A stretch of DNA of 64,000 nt, from contig JBGTIH010000094.1 in assembly GCA_041745765.1 (NCBI GenBank), positions 1 through 64,000 on the forward strand. Reading direction: 5' to 3'. Each line of letters starts with the position of its first letter. Within the stretch, counting starts at the first letter, position 1. Position numbers and translations under genes: made by a program. The notes beneath the pieces were generated by a model, which did not search any database, was not told the DNA's origin, and saw nothing but the letters and a program-made list of their open reading frames with translations. The stretch comes from JAHCHG01 sp041745765. GTDB taxonomy: Bacteria; Acidobacteriota; Blastocatellia; Pyrinomonadales; Pyrinomonadaceae. This document shows, in pieces, positions 1 to 8,731 of this stretch.

Positions 1-1
1 C

Positions 2-856
2 CACGTGCAAATCACCGTTGCCGAACAACTCGGTGTCGAACAGCGCGGCGATTATTACGAAAAGGCGGGCGCGTTGCGCGATATGATTCCGAATCACATT
101 TTTCAACTGATAACGCTGACCGCGATGGAGCCGCCCGTTTCCTTTGAAGCAGACGCGGTGCGCGACGAACAGGCGAAAATACTGGCAGCGATTCAGCCGT
201 TTTCGCCCGAAGATGTTTTGCAGAAAGCCGTTCGCGGACAATATGATGCGGGAAAGATCAACGGAAAAGAAGTTCCGGCGTATCGCAGCGAAGAAAACGT
301 CGCGAATGAGTCAAATACCGAAACCTTTGCGGCGTTAAAACTTCAGATTGACAATTGGCGATGGGGAGGCGTGCCGTTTTATGTGCGAACCGGAAAACGC
401 CTGCCGGGCAAATATTCGGAAATCGTTATTCAATTTAAGAAAGCCCCGTTTATTTTGTTTCGTCACACTTCCATCGAAAAACTGACCACCAACCGCATTG
501 TCATCCATATTCAGCCGGACGAAGGAATTACGCTGCATTTCGGCGCAAAAGTTCCGGGTCCGATTGTCAAAATGGGCGCGGTTGATATGGATTTCAATTA
601 TCTCGATCATTTCGGCGAAACCATTTCGACCGGATATGAGCGGCTGCTTTTCGATTGTATGATCGGCGATGCAACGCTGTTTCAACGCGCCGATATGGTC
701 GAAGCCAGCTGGCAGATCGTCTCGCCGATTCTGGACGTCTGGCAGGCAATTCCGGCGCGCGATTTTCCGAACTACGAAGCCGGAACGTGGGGACCGAAGG
801 AAGCCGATTTGCTTATCAAAGAATGCGGCGCGAGCTGGAGAAACGATTTAACCTAA
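2..856 (+). CDS. zwf: Glucose-6-phosphate dehydrogenase, C-terminal part (5' truncated by window edge)
   Basis: Oxidises glucose 6-phosphate to 6-phosphogluconolactone with NAD(P)+ in the cytoplasm, the first step of the oxidative pentose phosphate pathway. The reading frame is already open at base 2, so the first visible GTG is internal and the Rossmann-fold N-terminus lies outside the window. About 284 residues remain of a usual 480-510. They cover the C-terminal G6PD domain: VQITVAE at the start, then GALRDMIPNH, the substrate-domain stretch with YVRTGKRL, and a late YERLL segment. It ends 23 bases before pgl on the same strand, the usual zwf-pgl order, so the two are probably co-transcribed. 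Family assignment is firm; cofactor preference cannot be read from this part. Confidence 0.95.
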   Translation, partial: HVQITVAEQLGVEQRGDYYEKAGALRDMIPNHIFQLITLTAMEPPVSFEADAVRDEQAKILAAIQPFSPEDVLQKAVRGQYDAGKINGKEVPAYRSEENVANESNTETFAALKLQIDNWRWGGVPFYVRTGKRLPGKYSEIVIQFKKAPFILFRHTSIEKLTTNRIVIHIQPDEGITLHFGAKVPGPIVKMGAVDMDFNYLDHFGETISTGYERLLFDCMIGDATLFQRADMVEASWQIVSPILDVWQAIPARDFPNYEAGTWGPKEADLLIKECGASWRNDLT

Positions 857-879
857 ATTTTTTTAATCTTAATAATTAA

Positions 880-1626
880 ATGGAAACTGCAAAAATAAAT
901 ATTCAGCCCGATTTACAGGGAATCAGCAAAACTGCCGCGCAGGAATTTGTCAAAATCGGAAACAAGGCAATCAAACAAAACTCTCGTTTTACCGTCGTCT
1001 TAGCAGGCGGCACAACGCCGAAGGAGCTTTACAAACTGCTCGCTTCCGAAGAATTCAAAGCGCAGATCGACTGGCAAAAAGTGTTTTTCTTTTTCGGCGA
1101 CGAACGCGATGTGTCGCCGGCTTCGGATCAGAGCAATTTCAAAATGGCGAACGAGAATCTGTTTAAGCCCCTGGAAATTCCGAAAACCAACATTTTTCGC
1201 TGGCAGACCGAAATCATCAACGCGGCGGAAGTAGCCGTACAATACGAAAAATATATCAGGAAATTTTTTGCTCTGAAACCGGAAGAATTTCCGCGTTTCG
1301 ATCTAGTCTTGCTCGGCATCGGCGACGACGGACACACTGCTTCGCTCTTTCCGCACACTAAAGCCTTGAACGAAGATAAAAAAATCGCGGTCGCCAATCA
1401 GGTTAAAAAATTGAATTCATATCGCCTGACGCTGACTTTTCCGACCATCAACAACGCGTCGAATATTATTTTTTTGGTAAGCGGCGAACAAAAAGCGAAA
1501 ACTTTGCAAAAAATTCTGGAAACCGATCCGCAGCCGGAAAAATTCCCGGTTCAAGCCGTCAAACCTCTCGACGGAAAAGTAACCTGGTTGATTGACGAAG
1601 ATGCCGCCGAATTTTTGAAGAACTAA
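880..1626 (+). CDS. pgl: 6-phosphogluconolactonase
   Basis: Hydrolyses 6-phosphogluconolactone to 6-phosphogluconate, the second step of the oxidative pentose phosphate pathway, in the cytoplasm. The 248-residue protein has the usual length of the DevB/SOL-type family. It carries the family signatures LAGGTTP (residues 41-47), GDERDV (73-78) and GIGDDGHT (146-153), the last containing the expected catalytic histidine region. It follows zwf by 23 bases and its stop is three bases before the next start codon, so zwf, pgl and the CBS membrane protein probably form one transcript. Nothing looks truncated. Confidence 0.95.
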   Translation: METAKINIQPDLQGISKTAAQEFVKIGNKAIKQNSRFTVVLAGGTTPKELYKLLASEEFKAQIDWQKVFFFFGDERDVSPASDQSNFKMANENLFKPLEIPKTNIFRWQTEIINAAEVAVQYEKYIRKFFALKPEEFPRFDLVLLGIGDDGHTASLFPHTKALNEDKKIAVANQVKKLNSYRLTLTFPTINNASNIIFLVSGEQKAKTLQKILETDPQPEKFPVQAVKPLDGKVTWLIDEDAAEFLKN

Positions 1627-1629
1627 AAA

Positions 1630-2940
1630 ATGGAAATTGAACTGGTCATCTCGATTTTAATTCTTTTATTGCTGGTCGTTTTGGCAACGGTTGATATGGC
1701 GTTTTCGCAATTGAGCGATGTCGGTTTGCGCCGGCTGTCGTCCGATTACGAAGAAAGCAAAAAGGACAAGACGATTGCTTTTTTGCAGGAAATTCTGGAA
1801 AATCGCCCGCGCTTCCGCTTCGCAATTTCGGCGGCGATTCACATTTTAATTATCGTTTTTGCAGTATTGGTAACGATCATTACCTTTCACTTTTACCAGA
1901 CACAATTCGAACTTCTGAGTATTTCACTGGTTGTTTGCTTGATTTCCTCGATCATTTTCCGCCAGATCATACCGCGTCTTTTAACGCGCAATAATCCCGA
2001 AAAGCAGCTTATTTTTATGCTTCCGCTGATTCGTCCCTTTTACGGGCTGTTGTCGGCGGTTGCCGATCCGTTTCAGTTTTTCACCAAAGACGAACCTGAA
2101 CTCGAAAACACCGTTCTACCGGTGCAGCCGACCGAAGAGGAAAAATCCGATTATGCCGAAGATCTTCAAGCTCTGATTGAAATGGGCGAAGCCGAGGGAA
2201 TTCTGGACGAAAGCGAGCGCGAATTGATCGAAACGATGGTCGAATTCAGTGAAACAAAGGCGGGCGAAATTATGACTCCGCGCACCGAAATGACGGGTTT
2301 GCCGATCGATTCGACCGTCAAGGACGCGCGTAATTTGATTATCGAGGAAAAATATTCGCGGCTGCCGGTTTATAAAGACACGATTGACAATATCGAAGGC
2401 GTGATCTACGTGCGCGATCTGATGAACGCCTGGTCGGACGGCAAGGAAGAAGAATCGATCAAATCATTTCTGCGCCCCGCGTATTTTATTCCCGAAACCA
2501 AATCCGCCGCCGAACTCCTGAAAAATATGCAGTCGAATCACACACAGATTGCGATTGTCATTGACGAATACGGCGGAGTTGCCGGACTTATCACGGTCGA
2601 AGATATTTTGGAAGAAATCGTCGGCGAAATCGAAGACGAAGACATCGAAGATGAAATAATCGAAATTATGGAAACGGACGGCGGTTATTACGACGTACTC
2701 GGTTCGACCGAAATCGGGAAGATCGAACGCCTGTTCGGGATGGAAATCGAGGACGACGATTTTACGACTATCGCCGGTCTGATCACGAGCGAAGCCGGAT
2801 ATGTGCCGAAGATCGGCGAAAAACTGGACATTCGCGGGCTTGCCGTTGAAATACTAATTGCCGACGAAAAGAAAATCTCGCTTGTCAGAATAAAAAAGGT
2901 AATTTCAATAACAAATACGGAAAATATTGAAGCGGTATAA
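1630..2940 (+). CDS. CNNM/CBS-domain membrane protein (CorC/HlyC family)
   Basis: A 436-residue inner-membrane protein of the HlyC/CorC (CNNM) family, whose members are linked to magnesium or cobalt transport or resistance. The N-terminus holds about four hydrophobic segments (roughly residues 3-24, 63-90, 93-112 and 125-150). Two CBS motifs follow at about 216-270 (MTPRTEM start) and 280-340 (IDEYGGVAGLITVEDILEEI), and a CorC_HlyC C-terminal domain at about 350-425. A highly acidic stretch (EIEDEDIEDEIIEIMETD) joins the CBS pair to the last domain. It starts three bases after pgl and is probably translated from the same message, although no metabolic link to the pentose phosphate genes is evident. 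The transported ion cannot be inferred. Confidence 0.88.
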   Translation: MEIELVISILILLLLVVLATVDMAFSQLSDVGLRRLSSDYEESKKDKTIAFLQEILENRPRFRFAISAAIHILIIVFAVLVTIITFHFYQTQFELLSISLVVCLISSIIFRQIIPRLLTRNNPEKQLIFMLPLIRPFYGLLSAVADPFQFFTKDEPELENTVLPVQPTEEEKSDYAEDLQALIEMGEAEGILDESERELIETMVEFSETKAGEIMTPRTEMTGLPIDSTVKDARNLIIEEKYSRLPVYKDTIDNIEGVIYVRDLMNAWSDGKEEESIKSFLRPAYFIPETKSAAELLKNMQSNHTQIAIVIDEYGGVAGLITVEDILEEIVGEIEDEDIEDEIIEIMETDGGYYDVLGSTEIGKIERLFGMEIEDDDFTTIAGLITSEAGYVPKIGEKLDIRGLAVEILIADEKKISLVRIKKVISITNTENIEAV

Positions 2941-3155
2941 TCATTGGTTTGCCGCCTTTTTTGTGATATAAATTATGACAAAGAATTTTCTTTTTTATCA
3001 GCTCAAAATTATTTTTAAAGAGATTTAATTATAATTTTCAGAAGTTTTGTGTTTATCGAGAATTACATTTAAAAATCCCCGACAATCTTGTTCGGGTTAA
3101 TATACAAAAAGCGATTAAAAAATCAGCTTTTTAGTAAGACTTAAGGAGTAAAAAA

Positions 3156-3812
3156 ATGGCTATCAGACTTGGTGATACAGCACCCGATTTTACCGCCGAT
3201 ACGACCGGCGGACGGCTTAATTTTCATGAATGGCTGGGCGATAACTGGGGCGTTTTATTTTCGCATCCGAAAGATTACACGCCCGTTTGCACGACCGAAC
3301 TCGGAATGGCGGCAAAGCTCAAGGATGAATTTGACAAACGCGGAGTCAAAGTCATCGCTCTGAGCGTAGATTCGCTTGATTCGCACGAAGGCTGGTCGAG
3401 AGACATAGAAGAAACGCAGCACGCGCAGCTGCATTTTCCCGTAATTGCCGACGAAGACCGCGCAGTTTCCAATCTTTACGATATGATTCATCCGAACGCC
3501 GATGATACTTTTACGGTTCGCTCGGTTTTTGTAATTGATCCCGATAAAAAGGTGAGATTAACGATTAATTATCCGGCAAGCACCGGACGCAATTTCGACG
3601 AAATCCTACGCGTTATTGATTCGCTGCAACTGACCGATAATTACGAAGTCGCCACGCCCGTCAATTGGAAGGACGGCGACGACTGCATCATTGTTCCCGC
3701 GCTTTCCGATGAAGAAGCCAAAGAAAAATTCCCCGCCGGTTGGAACGCTGTAAAACCGTATCTGCGGATTACGCCGCAACCGAATAAAGGCGCAAAAAGC
3801 GAAAGTGCATAA
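3156..3812 (+). CDS. Peroxiredoxin, Prx6/1-Cys type
   Basis: Thiol peroxidase reducing hydrogen peroxide or alkyl hydroperoxides in the cytoplasm. At 218 residues it matches the Prx6 (1-Cys) subfamily, which has an extended C-terminal domain. The peroxidatic site is PVCTTE with Cys45, preceded by the conserved HPKDYTP. The second-half motif RSVFVIDPDKKVRLT and the late PYLRITPQP are also Prx6-like. A good ribosome binding site (AAGGAG at 3142-3147) precedes the ATG. A 215-base gap upstream leaves room for its own promoter and a hairpin terminator follows, so it is likely monocistronic. The resolving thiol partner is unknown, but bshC in this window makes bacillithiol a possible reductant. Confidence 0.93.
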   Translation: MAIRLGDTAPDFTADTTGGRLNFHEWLGDNWGVLFSHPKDYTPVCTTELGMAAKLKDEFDKRGVKVIALSVDSLDSHEGWSRDIEETQHAQLHFPVIADEDRAVSNLYDMIHPNADDTFTVRSVFVIDPDKKVRLTINYPASTGRNFDEILRVIDSLQLTDNYEVATPVNWKDGDDCIIVPALSDEEAKEKFPAGWNAVKPYLRITPQPNKGAKSESA

Positions 3813-3821
3813 TTTTTTTGC

Positions 3822-3858
3822 AGGGCTTTGTGATATTTTTTTATCGCAAAGCCCTTTC
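3822..3858 (+). terminator. Hairpin terminator after the peroxiredoxin gene
   Basis: Inverted repeat with arms at 3822-3834 and 3843-3855 (AGGGCTTTG then GAT, 12 of 13 paired), separated by a T-rich loop and followed by TTTCTATTT. It lies 10 bases after the stop codon. Confidence 0.75.
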
Positions 3859-3865
3859 TATTTAT

Positions 3866-3979
3866 ATGATTTCATTGAAAGCAAAAATCTTGGTTTCGCT
3901 GCTGATTCTTACTGCGGTTTTGCCCCTTTCAAGCTGCAAAAATCTTTCGCGTTTAATTGATAAAGCTCTTGCAGAATGA
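3866..3979 (+). CDS. 37-residue lipoprotein-like micro-ORF
   Basis: A short open frame from ATG 3866 to TGA 3979. The translation begins with a positively charged stretch (MISLKAK), runs into a hydrophobic segment (ILVSLLILTAVLPL) and then reads SSCKN, a plausible lipobox with Cys at residue 24, before ending 13 residues later. The pattern is that of a bacterial lipoprotein signal peptide with almost no mature domain. It could be a genuine small lipoprotein (like entericidins), the truncated front end of a lost lipoprotein gene, or a chance ORF. It begins inside the region immediately after the peroxiredoxin terminator, with no obvious strong ribosome binding site. No homologue is recognised. 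Confidence 0.4.
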   Translation: MISLKAKILVSLLILTAVLPLSSCKNLSRLIDKALAE

Positions 3980-4003
3980 ATACGAAATATCAACGAGTAG
4001 ATA

Positions 4004-4537
4004 ATGTTAAAAGAATTTAATACTTTGGACGATGCGTATAATTTATTGCGAGATTTGGGGGCATCGAACAAACTTTTGCTTCACGTAAAACTTGTTGGTG
4101 AAGCCGCAGAACTTCTGATTTTGAAACTTTCAGATTTAAAAGTTTCTTTTGATGCTGATTTTGTTAGATTTGGCGTAGTATTTCACGATACCGGAAAAAT
4201 AATTCATCCTAAGGAACTTTCTATTCAAGGGAACTTTCATGAAGCTGATGGCGAAAAACTTTTATTGAAAAACGGCGTTGATAAAAAATTAGCAAGAGTT
4301 TGTCAATCACACGGAAAATGGGAAACTATGGACTGTTCGTTTGAAGAATATCTTATAGCTCTTTCAGATAAATTATGGAAAGGTAAGCGTGAAAATCTTC
4401 TCGAAAATGCCGTAATTGTTAAAGTTGCCGAATTATTAAATCAAGACCGCTGGGAAATTTTTGTGGAATTAGATGCGTGTTTTGAAAATATTGCTGCAGA
4501 AGGATATTCAAGATTATTGCGAAGTCAAAATTATTAA
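4004..4537 (+). CDS. HD-domain protein (putative metal-dependent phosphohydrolase)
   Basis: A 177-residue protein with an HD-type pattern: His27 in LLLHVKLV, the doublet His61-Asp62 in VVFHDTGKI, a further His79, and SHGKW later. HD proteins are metal-dependent phosphohydrolases, often acting on nucleotides, but this one is too short and generic to name a substrate. It has no membrane segment or signal peptide. It is followed after two bases by the biotinyl-carrier-like gene and probably shares its transcript. Its codon use is more AT-rich than its neighbours, which may mean later acquisition. Unrelated functions within the HD superfamily cannot be excluded. Confidence 0.7.
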   Translation: MLKEFNTLDDAYNLLRDLGASNKLLLHVKLVGEAAELLILKLSDLKVSFDADFVRFGVVFHDTGKIIHPKELSIQGNFHEADGEKLLLKNGVDKKLARVCQSHGKWETMDCSFEEYLIALSDKLWKGKRENLLENAVIVKVAELLNQDRWEIFVELDACFENIAAEGYSRLLRSQNY

Positions 4538-4539
4538 TA

Positions 4540-5046
4540 ATGAAACTACAAGCCGAATTAAATAACGAAAAATACGAAATCGAGATAAAGCGCGATGGCG
4601 CAAAGGTTTTTGCGCGGGTTGACGGGCGCGAATACGAACTCGAAGCGAGCGAGCCTGAACCGAATATTTATTTATTTAAAGATGAAGGCAAAATTTGTCA
4701 GATTTTCGTTTCGCCGCAGACGGATTCCGCCGCGCCTTTTAATGTGAGTATTGGAAATCACAATCTTGAAATAAATATTTTCGATCCGAAAAAACTGCGA
4801 GGTTCGGGCGTTTTAAATGCAAAGGCAGACGGAATCGCGGAGATTAAAACGGCGATGCCCGGAAAACTCGTCCGTGTTTTGGTCGAAGAAGGTGCGGAAA
4901 TCAAAGCCGGTGAAGGCGTTTTGGTCGTCGAAGCGATGAAAATGCAAAACGAGATGAAATCGCCGAAAGACGGAGTTATCAAAGAAATACGCTTTGCGGA
5001 AGGCGCGACTGTCAATGCCGGAGATGTTCTGGCAATTATCGAGTAA
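4540..5046 (+). CDS. Biotin/lipoyl attachment-domain protein (biotin carboxyl carrier-like)
   Basis: A 168-residue cytoplasmic protein whose C-terminal 70 residues form a biotinyl domain. The attachment motif is EAMKM with Lys134 as the expected biotinylated residue, flanked by the mirrored MPGKLVRVLVEEG and SPKDGVIKEI halves. The N-terminal 90 residues look like the small beta-rich domain seen in carrier subunits of acyl-CoA or pyruvate/oxaloacetate carboxylases, not like classical AccB. No carboxylase subunit is adjacent in the window, so its partner must be encoded elsewhere. It follows the HD gene by two bases. The domain is certain; the enzyme it serves is not. Confidence 0.85.
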   Translation: MKLQAELNNEKYEIEIKRDGAKVFARVDGREYELEASEPEPNIYLFKDEGKICQIFVSPQTDSAAPFNVSIGNHNLEINIFDPKKLRGSGVLNAKADGIAEIKTAMPGKLVRVLVEEGAEIKAGEGVLVVEAMKMQNEMKSPKDGVIKEIRFAEGATVNAGDVLAIIE

Positions 5047-5267
5047 AATCACATAAAACTTTGCATTTTCCGCCGTATATTTATTACAAATTTCAAACTA
5101 TTTTTTTCAAACCAATAATTTTGGCAAAAGAATGTGATTTCTTGTGTCTTTTTTTATAGAGCTTTTACGCATTATTAAACGGAAACGATTGAATTTTTAT
5201 TGATTGTCGCAAAAAGTTCCGTTCATAATAATTAGAAAAACTTTTCGGATAGAATCTGTATAAAAAT

Positions 5268-5714
5268 ATGAACAAAACCTGTCAAAGTTGTAATCAAATA
5301 AATCTGCCCCAAGCGACATTTTGCAGTAACTGCTCCTCGCCGCTTCCGCCCCAAAATTTCGGCGGCGGTCAACAGCAAGGCAATCAACCGAATTTCGGCG
5401 CGCAATACGGACAAAATTTTGCACCACCGTCAAATTCCGGAAACGGCGCGAGCCAGAAGGCAACGGCGGCTTTGATTCTGGCAATTGCCGGATTTTTCTG
5501 CTGTTCGATCTTTACGACTATTCCGGCGATCTTTGTCGGCTGGATGGAAATGAACGCGATCAAAGCCGGACAATCATCAAAAGACGGTCTGTTATTCGCA
5601 CAACTCGGTTTTTGGATCGGAATTATCGGAACTGTTATACATATCGCCGGCGGAGGTCTGTGGTTTTTGCTGGTTTTGCTTTCCGCCGCATCCGCTCCGT
5701 ATGGCGGATATTAA
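5268..5714 (+). CDS. Zinc-ribbon plus DUF4190 membrane protein
   Basis: 148 residues. The N-terminus is a zinc ribbon with Cys5, Cys8, Cys19 and Cys22. It is followed by a Gly/Gln/Asn-rich linker (about 27-62) and then two hydrophobic segments typical of DUF4190 (about 66-90 and 105-140) around the conserved GWMEMNAIKAG. The function of DUF4190 proteins is unknown. The protein is predicted to sit in the inner membrane with the ribbon in the cytoplasm. It is the first of a run of zinc-ribbon proteins on the plus strand and is separated from the next by 118 bases holding short AGATTTC-type repeats. Confidence 0.75.
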   Translation: MNKTCQSCNQINLPQATFCSNCSSPLPPQNFGGGQQQGNQPNFGAQYGQNFAPPSNSGNGASQKATAALILAIAGFFCCSIFTTIPAIFVGWMEMNAIKAGQSSKDGLLFAQLGFWIGIIGTVIHIAGGGLWFLLVLLSAASAPYGGY

Positions 5715-5715
5715 A

Positions 5716-5822
5716 TTTCAGATTCCAGATTTCAAATTGAAAATCAGGATAAAATGATTATCGGTCAAAAATTATTTGCTGAAAATACAAACATTCTGAA
5801 ATCTGAAATCTTAAATCTGAAA
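5716..5822. repeat. Short CAGATTTC-type degenerate repeats in intergenic gap
   Basis: The gap between two zinc-ribbon genes is largely made of variants of TTTCAGATTTC and its complement (for example TCCAGATTTC near 5731 and TCTGAAATCTGAAATC near 5795). The left and right blocks form an imperfect inverted repeat. It is one of several short-period repeat families in this window. Confidence 0.6.
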
Positions 5823-5832
5823 AAGTATTTTT

Positions 5833-7353
5833 ATGGCTGAACAAATTAAACATCCGATTATCTGTAAAAACGGACATCCGCAACCTGCGTCCAATACGAA
5901 ATTCTGTATCTTTTGCGGAACGGCTTTAAATGTGCAAACGGCTCAACCGCATCAGCCAAATAATCAAAACGCCGCTTCCAACGCAAATCCAAACACACCG
6001 CCGCAACAGATTGCCGTTCAGCCAATACAGCCGCCGCCGAATCAAGTGAAGCAGAATTATCAGCAGCAAGCGCAGATTCCGCCCCCGCAATTTCCGCAAA
6101 ACAATCAAAATTATCAGCAAAATCAATATCCACAACAGCAGCAACTTCCGCAGAATCAGCCGCAATTTATTCAGACACTTTCGTGCTACACCTGCGGAGG
6201 AGACGGGCGCGGACTTCCCGAAAAAACCGTGATTTGTAAGGAATGCCGCTGGCTGCGACCTTTAATGCCGGGCTATCGTGTGGATTCTTCGGCGTTTGCG
6301 TGGGCGGCTGATGCGAAAGCAATGGCGGCTCTGCGGGCAATGACACCTTTGAATGCGGCGGCAAAAGCCGTTTCCGAAAAAGTCGGTCGGCGTTGGATAG
6401 AAGTAACTTTTAACGGTGTGCGTTTGGGCGAAAAACAAATGCCGCAGATTTACGCACAAGCCGTCAAAGCGGCGCGCATCCTGGGCATAACGAATATGCC
6501 GGACGTTTATCTGTCGGGCGAAAGACCCTGGGATTGTTTGACGTTCGGAACGGAAAAAGATTCGTTTATCGTCATCGGTTCGGCTCTGGCGGGAAATTTT
6601 CAGGGAATCGATATGTTCTTTCTGCTTGCCAGAGAAATGGGACATTGCCAGGCGGGACACGCGCTCTGGAAAACGGTGATCAGATTTTTCTTAGGCGAAC
6701 AGGGTCCGGCAAAAGGTTTTATGGCGGGTGGAATTTTTAATGCGTTAAGCCCGACGGCTCTGATCGGTGGCGCGATCGAAATGCCTCTGCTGGCTTGGGC
6801 GCGGCAGGCGGAGATCACGGCTGACCGCGCCGGTCTTTTGACCGTCGGCAGCGAAGATGTCGCCCGCCGTGTGCTGCTTTCCTGGTCGCTCAAATCTTCG
6901 TTTCTATATAAACAGATCAATATCAATTCGTGGCTCCAGCAGCAGGCGGAAACGGACGACGGTTATTCCAGACTTTCCGAATTGACGACGACCTCAACGC
7001 CTTATATCACGCCGCGTCTGAAACTTTTAGGCGAATTTTCAAAAAGTCCCGAATTGCAGTATTGGCGCAAGCTCATTGTTGATACGATAAGGCGATCCGC
7101 GCCGCCGAAGCCGGCTGAATCTAATAGTAAACAGTTGAAAAATGACGTTTTGCGCGCAATATGCAGCGCTTGCCAAACGCCGATGCAAGTTCCCTTTAAA
7201 GTATTGGAAGGCAAACCTTTTTTGCCCGTAAAATGTCCGAACCCGAAATGCGGGAAAATTACCCGTCTGAAAAATCCGTCCGATTCGGAGACGCAAAAAC
7301 CGGCGGTTTCCAAAACGGACAAACCGAAGGAGATTATGAATTATGGAGATTAA
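5833..7353 (+). CDS. Zinc-ribbon M48-like metallopeptidase homologue with altered HExxH motif
   Basis: 506 residues with a modular layout. An N-terminal zinc ribbon (Cys11, Cys25, Cys28) is followed by a Gln/Pro/Asn-rich linker (about 32-115), a CxxC...CxxC segment near 118-138, an M48-like core (about 150-400) and a C-terminal zinc ribbon (about 435-475). M48 enzymes are zinc proteases with HExxH plus a downstream Glu. Here the motif reads LAREMGHCQAGH: Arg267 (codon AGA, 6631-6633) replaces the first histidine, while Glu268 and His271 remain. The third-ligand region EITADRAGLL is present. Either the protein is a catalytically dead scaffold or metal binding is rearranged. Its last 11 bases overlap the start of the next gene, implying coupled translation. 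No clear transmembrane segment beyond a weakly hydrophobic patch near 300-325. Confidence 0.75.
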   Translation: MAEQIKHPIICKNGHPQPASNTKFCIFCGTALNVQTAQPHQPNNQNAASNANPNTPPQQIAVQPIQPPPNQVKQNYQQQAQIPPPQFPQNNQNYQQNQYPQQQQLPQNQPQFIQTLSCYTCGGDGRGLPEKTVICKECRWLRPLMPGYRVDSSAFAWAADAKAMAALRAMTPLNAAAKAVSEKVGRRWIEVTFNGVRLGEKQMPQIYAQAVKAARILGITNMPDVYLSGERPWDCLTFGTEKDSFIVIGSALAGNFQGIDMFFLLAREMGHCQAGHALWKTVIRFFLGEQGPAKGFMAGGIFNALSPTALIGGAIEMPLLAWARQAEITADRAGLLTVGSEDVARRVLLSWSLKSSFLYKQININSWLQQQAETDDGYSRLSELTTTSTPYITPRLKLLGEFSKSPELQYWRKLIVDTIRRSAPPKPAESNSKQLKNDVLRAICSACQTPMQVPFKVLEGKPFLPVKCPNPKCGKITRLKNPSDSETQKPAVSKTDKPKEIMNYGD

Positions 7354-8731
7354 AGATCAAACAATTAACACCGCGACCGATCAAAGCGGCACCGATTATA
7401 TTTCGGAAATCACGGCGACGGTCACCGAAATCCGTGCGGACGGAACGGAAGTAACCGCCGAAATCACAACGACCGCCAATCCCGACAATCCGACCGAGAT
7501 CGAAGGACAAATGACGATCACGGAAGTTGCGCCGGACGGAACGGAAACCGTAACTGAAATTATCGCCAATCAAGAAGGCATGTTTTTGGTTGAAGAACAA
7601 TCTCCGCTCGCTGAATTTGTCAGCGCCGTTCTCGGCATCGAATTGGCGGATAATCTTACGCCGATTGATGTCGGTACGCCTGTATATGTTGAAGATGATT
7701 CCGCAGATATTTATCAAGCCGAACCCGATTATTCAATAACGCTCGAAGATATTACAATTCCCGAAGAATTATTAGCACAAGACGCGATGCCTTCAGAAGA
7801 ATCGGAAATTCCGATGCCCGAGGAAATAGAAACGCCTTTTGCCGCCGAATCTTTCGACGCGGATTTTCAAAACCCCGAACCGCTTTTCACGGAAAATACG
7901 GCTAACGAAACACCTTTCGACTCAACATTTGAAACAGAATCAAACGAAATAAACGAAGAAGAAGCGGCAGAACTTGCTGAACAGGAAGCGAATATTCAAG
8001 CCGCCACGGAAGCCCAGCAAGCGACGGACGAATTCGTTGAAAAAGGCGACTATGCAGCGGCGGCGGAAGCGCGAGAAGTTGCCGAAGAAGCCGCCTTTCA
8101 AGCCGGAGACAATTCGATGCTCGGAGTTTATGACGCGCAGGATTTTGAATTTGCCGCCGAAAAACAACAAGATGCCGAATATTATCAACAGCAGCAAGCC
8201 GAACATCTCAAAGAAGGCGACTACGAAGCCGCCAGAGAAGACGCGCTCAATGCCGGATATGCGACAAGCAATGCCGATTTTATTGCTGGCGGCGCGGATC
8301 ACACAGGGCAATCCGATAAAGATGTCGCCAATCTCGACAATGCCGTCTGGCAGGAAAAGATCGCCGATTCGCAGATGGATGATGCCGCATATTATGCCGA
8401 AGCCGGAAACCCGGAAGCCGCCGAAAATGCTTATACTGCCGCCTTCGACAGCCAGCAAAAAGCCGATGATTTTGCCGAAAGAGCTGATTCAGAAAGTGTT
8501 ATGGCAGATTACGATCCTTCATCCGAAGTCGAAACGGGTGGTTCTTTTGAATCAACATACGACGCAGATATTGCCGGATTCGATACGAGCGCGAACAGCG
8601 GTTTCGACGCAACCGCCGGAATTGACACAAGTTACGATGCCGGAGCGGATTTGGCGGTTGATACAGGATTTGATACCGGAATTGATACAACCGTTGACAC
8701 GAGTTTCGATTCCGGCACGAGTGATGTTTAG
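7343..8731 (+). CDS. Acidic repetitive protein of unknown function
   Basis: 462 residues, not recognised. Three regions are visible. The first (about 1-85) is Thr/Glu-rich and beta-prone, with the pair TEIRADGTEVTAEITT and TEVAPDGTETVTEII as an internal repeat. The middle (about 195-385) is Ala/Glu/Gln-rich helix, with TPR-like repeating units of the type EKGDYAAAAEA, KEGDYEAAREDA and EAGNPEAAENA. The tail (about 390-462) is built of short FDTS/FDTGIDT repeats. The whole protein is very acidic and has no signal peptide or Cys. The start codon overlaps the previous gene by 11 bases, with AAGGAG at 7327-7332 as its ribosome binding site. It is probably made together with the M48-like protein and could be its partner or substrate; that is inference. 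Confidence 0.7.
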   Translation: MEIKDQTINTATDQSGTDYISEITATVTEIRADGTEVTAEITTTANPDNPTEIEGQMTITEVAPDGTETVTEIIANQEGMFLVEEQSPLAEFVSAVLGIELADNLTPIDVGTPVYVEDDSADIYQAEPDYSITLEDITIPEELLAQDAMPSEESEIPMPEEIETPFAAESFDADFQNPEPLFTENTANETPFDSTFETESNEINEEEAAELAEQEANIQAATEAQQATDEFVEKGDYAAAAEAREVAEEAAFQAGDNSMLGVYDAQDFEFAAEKQQDAEYYQQQQAEHLKEGDYEAAREDALNAGYATSNADFIAGGADHTGQSDKDVANLDNAVWQEKIADSQMDDAAYYAEAGNPEAAENAYTAAFDSQQKADDFAERADSESVMADYDPSSEVETGGSFESTYDADIAGFDTSANSGFDATAGIDTSYDAGADLAVDTGFDTGIDTTVDTSFDSGTSDV

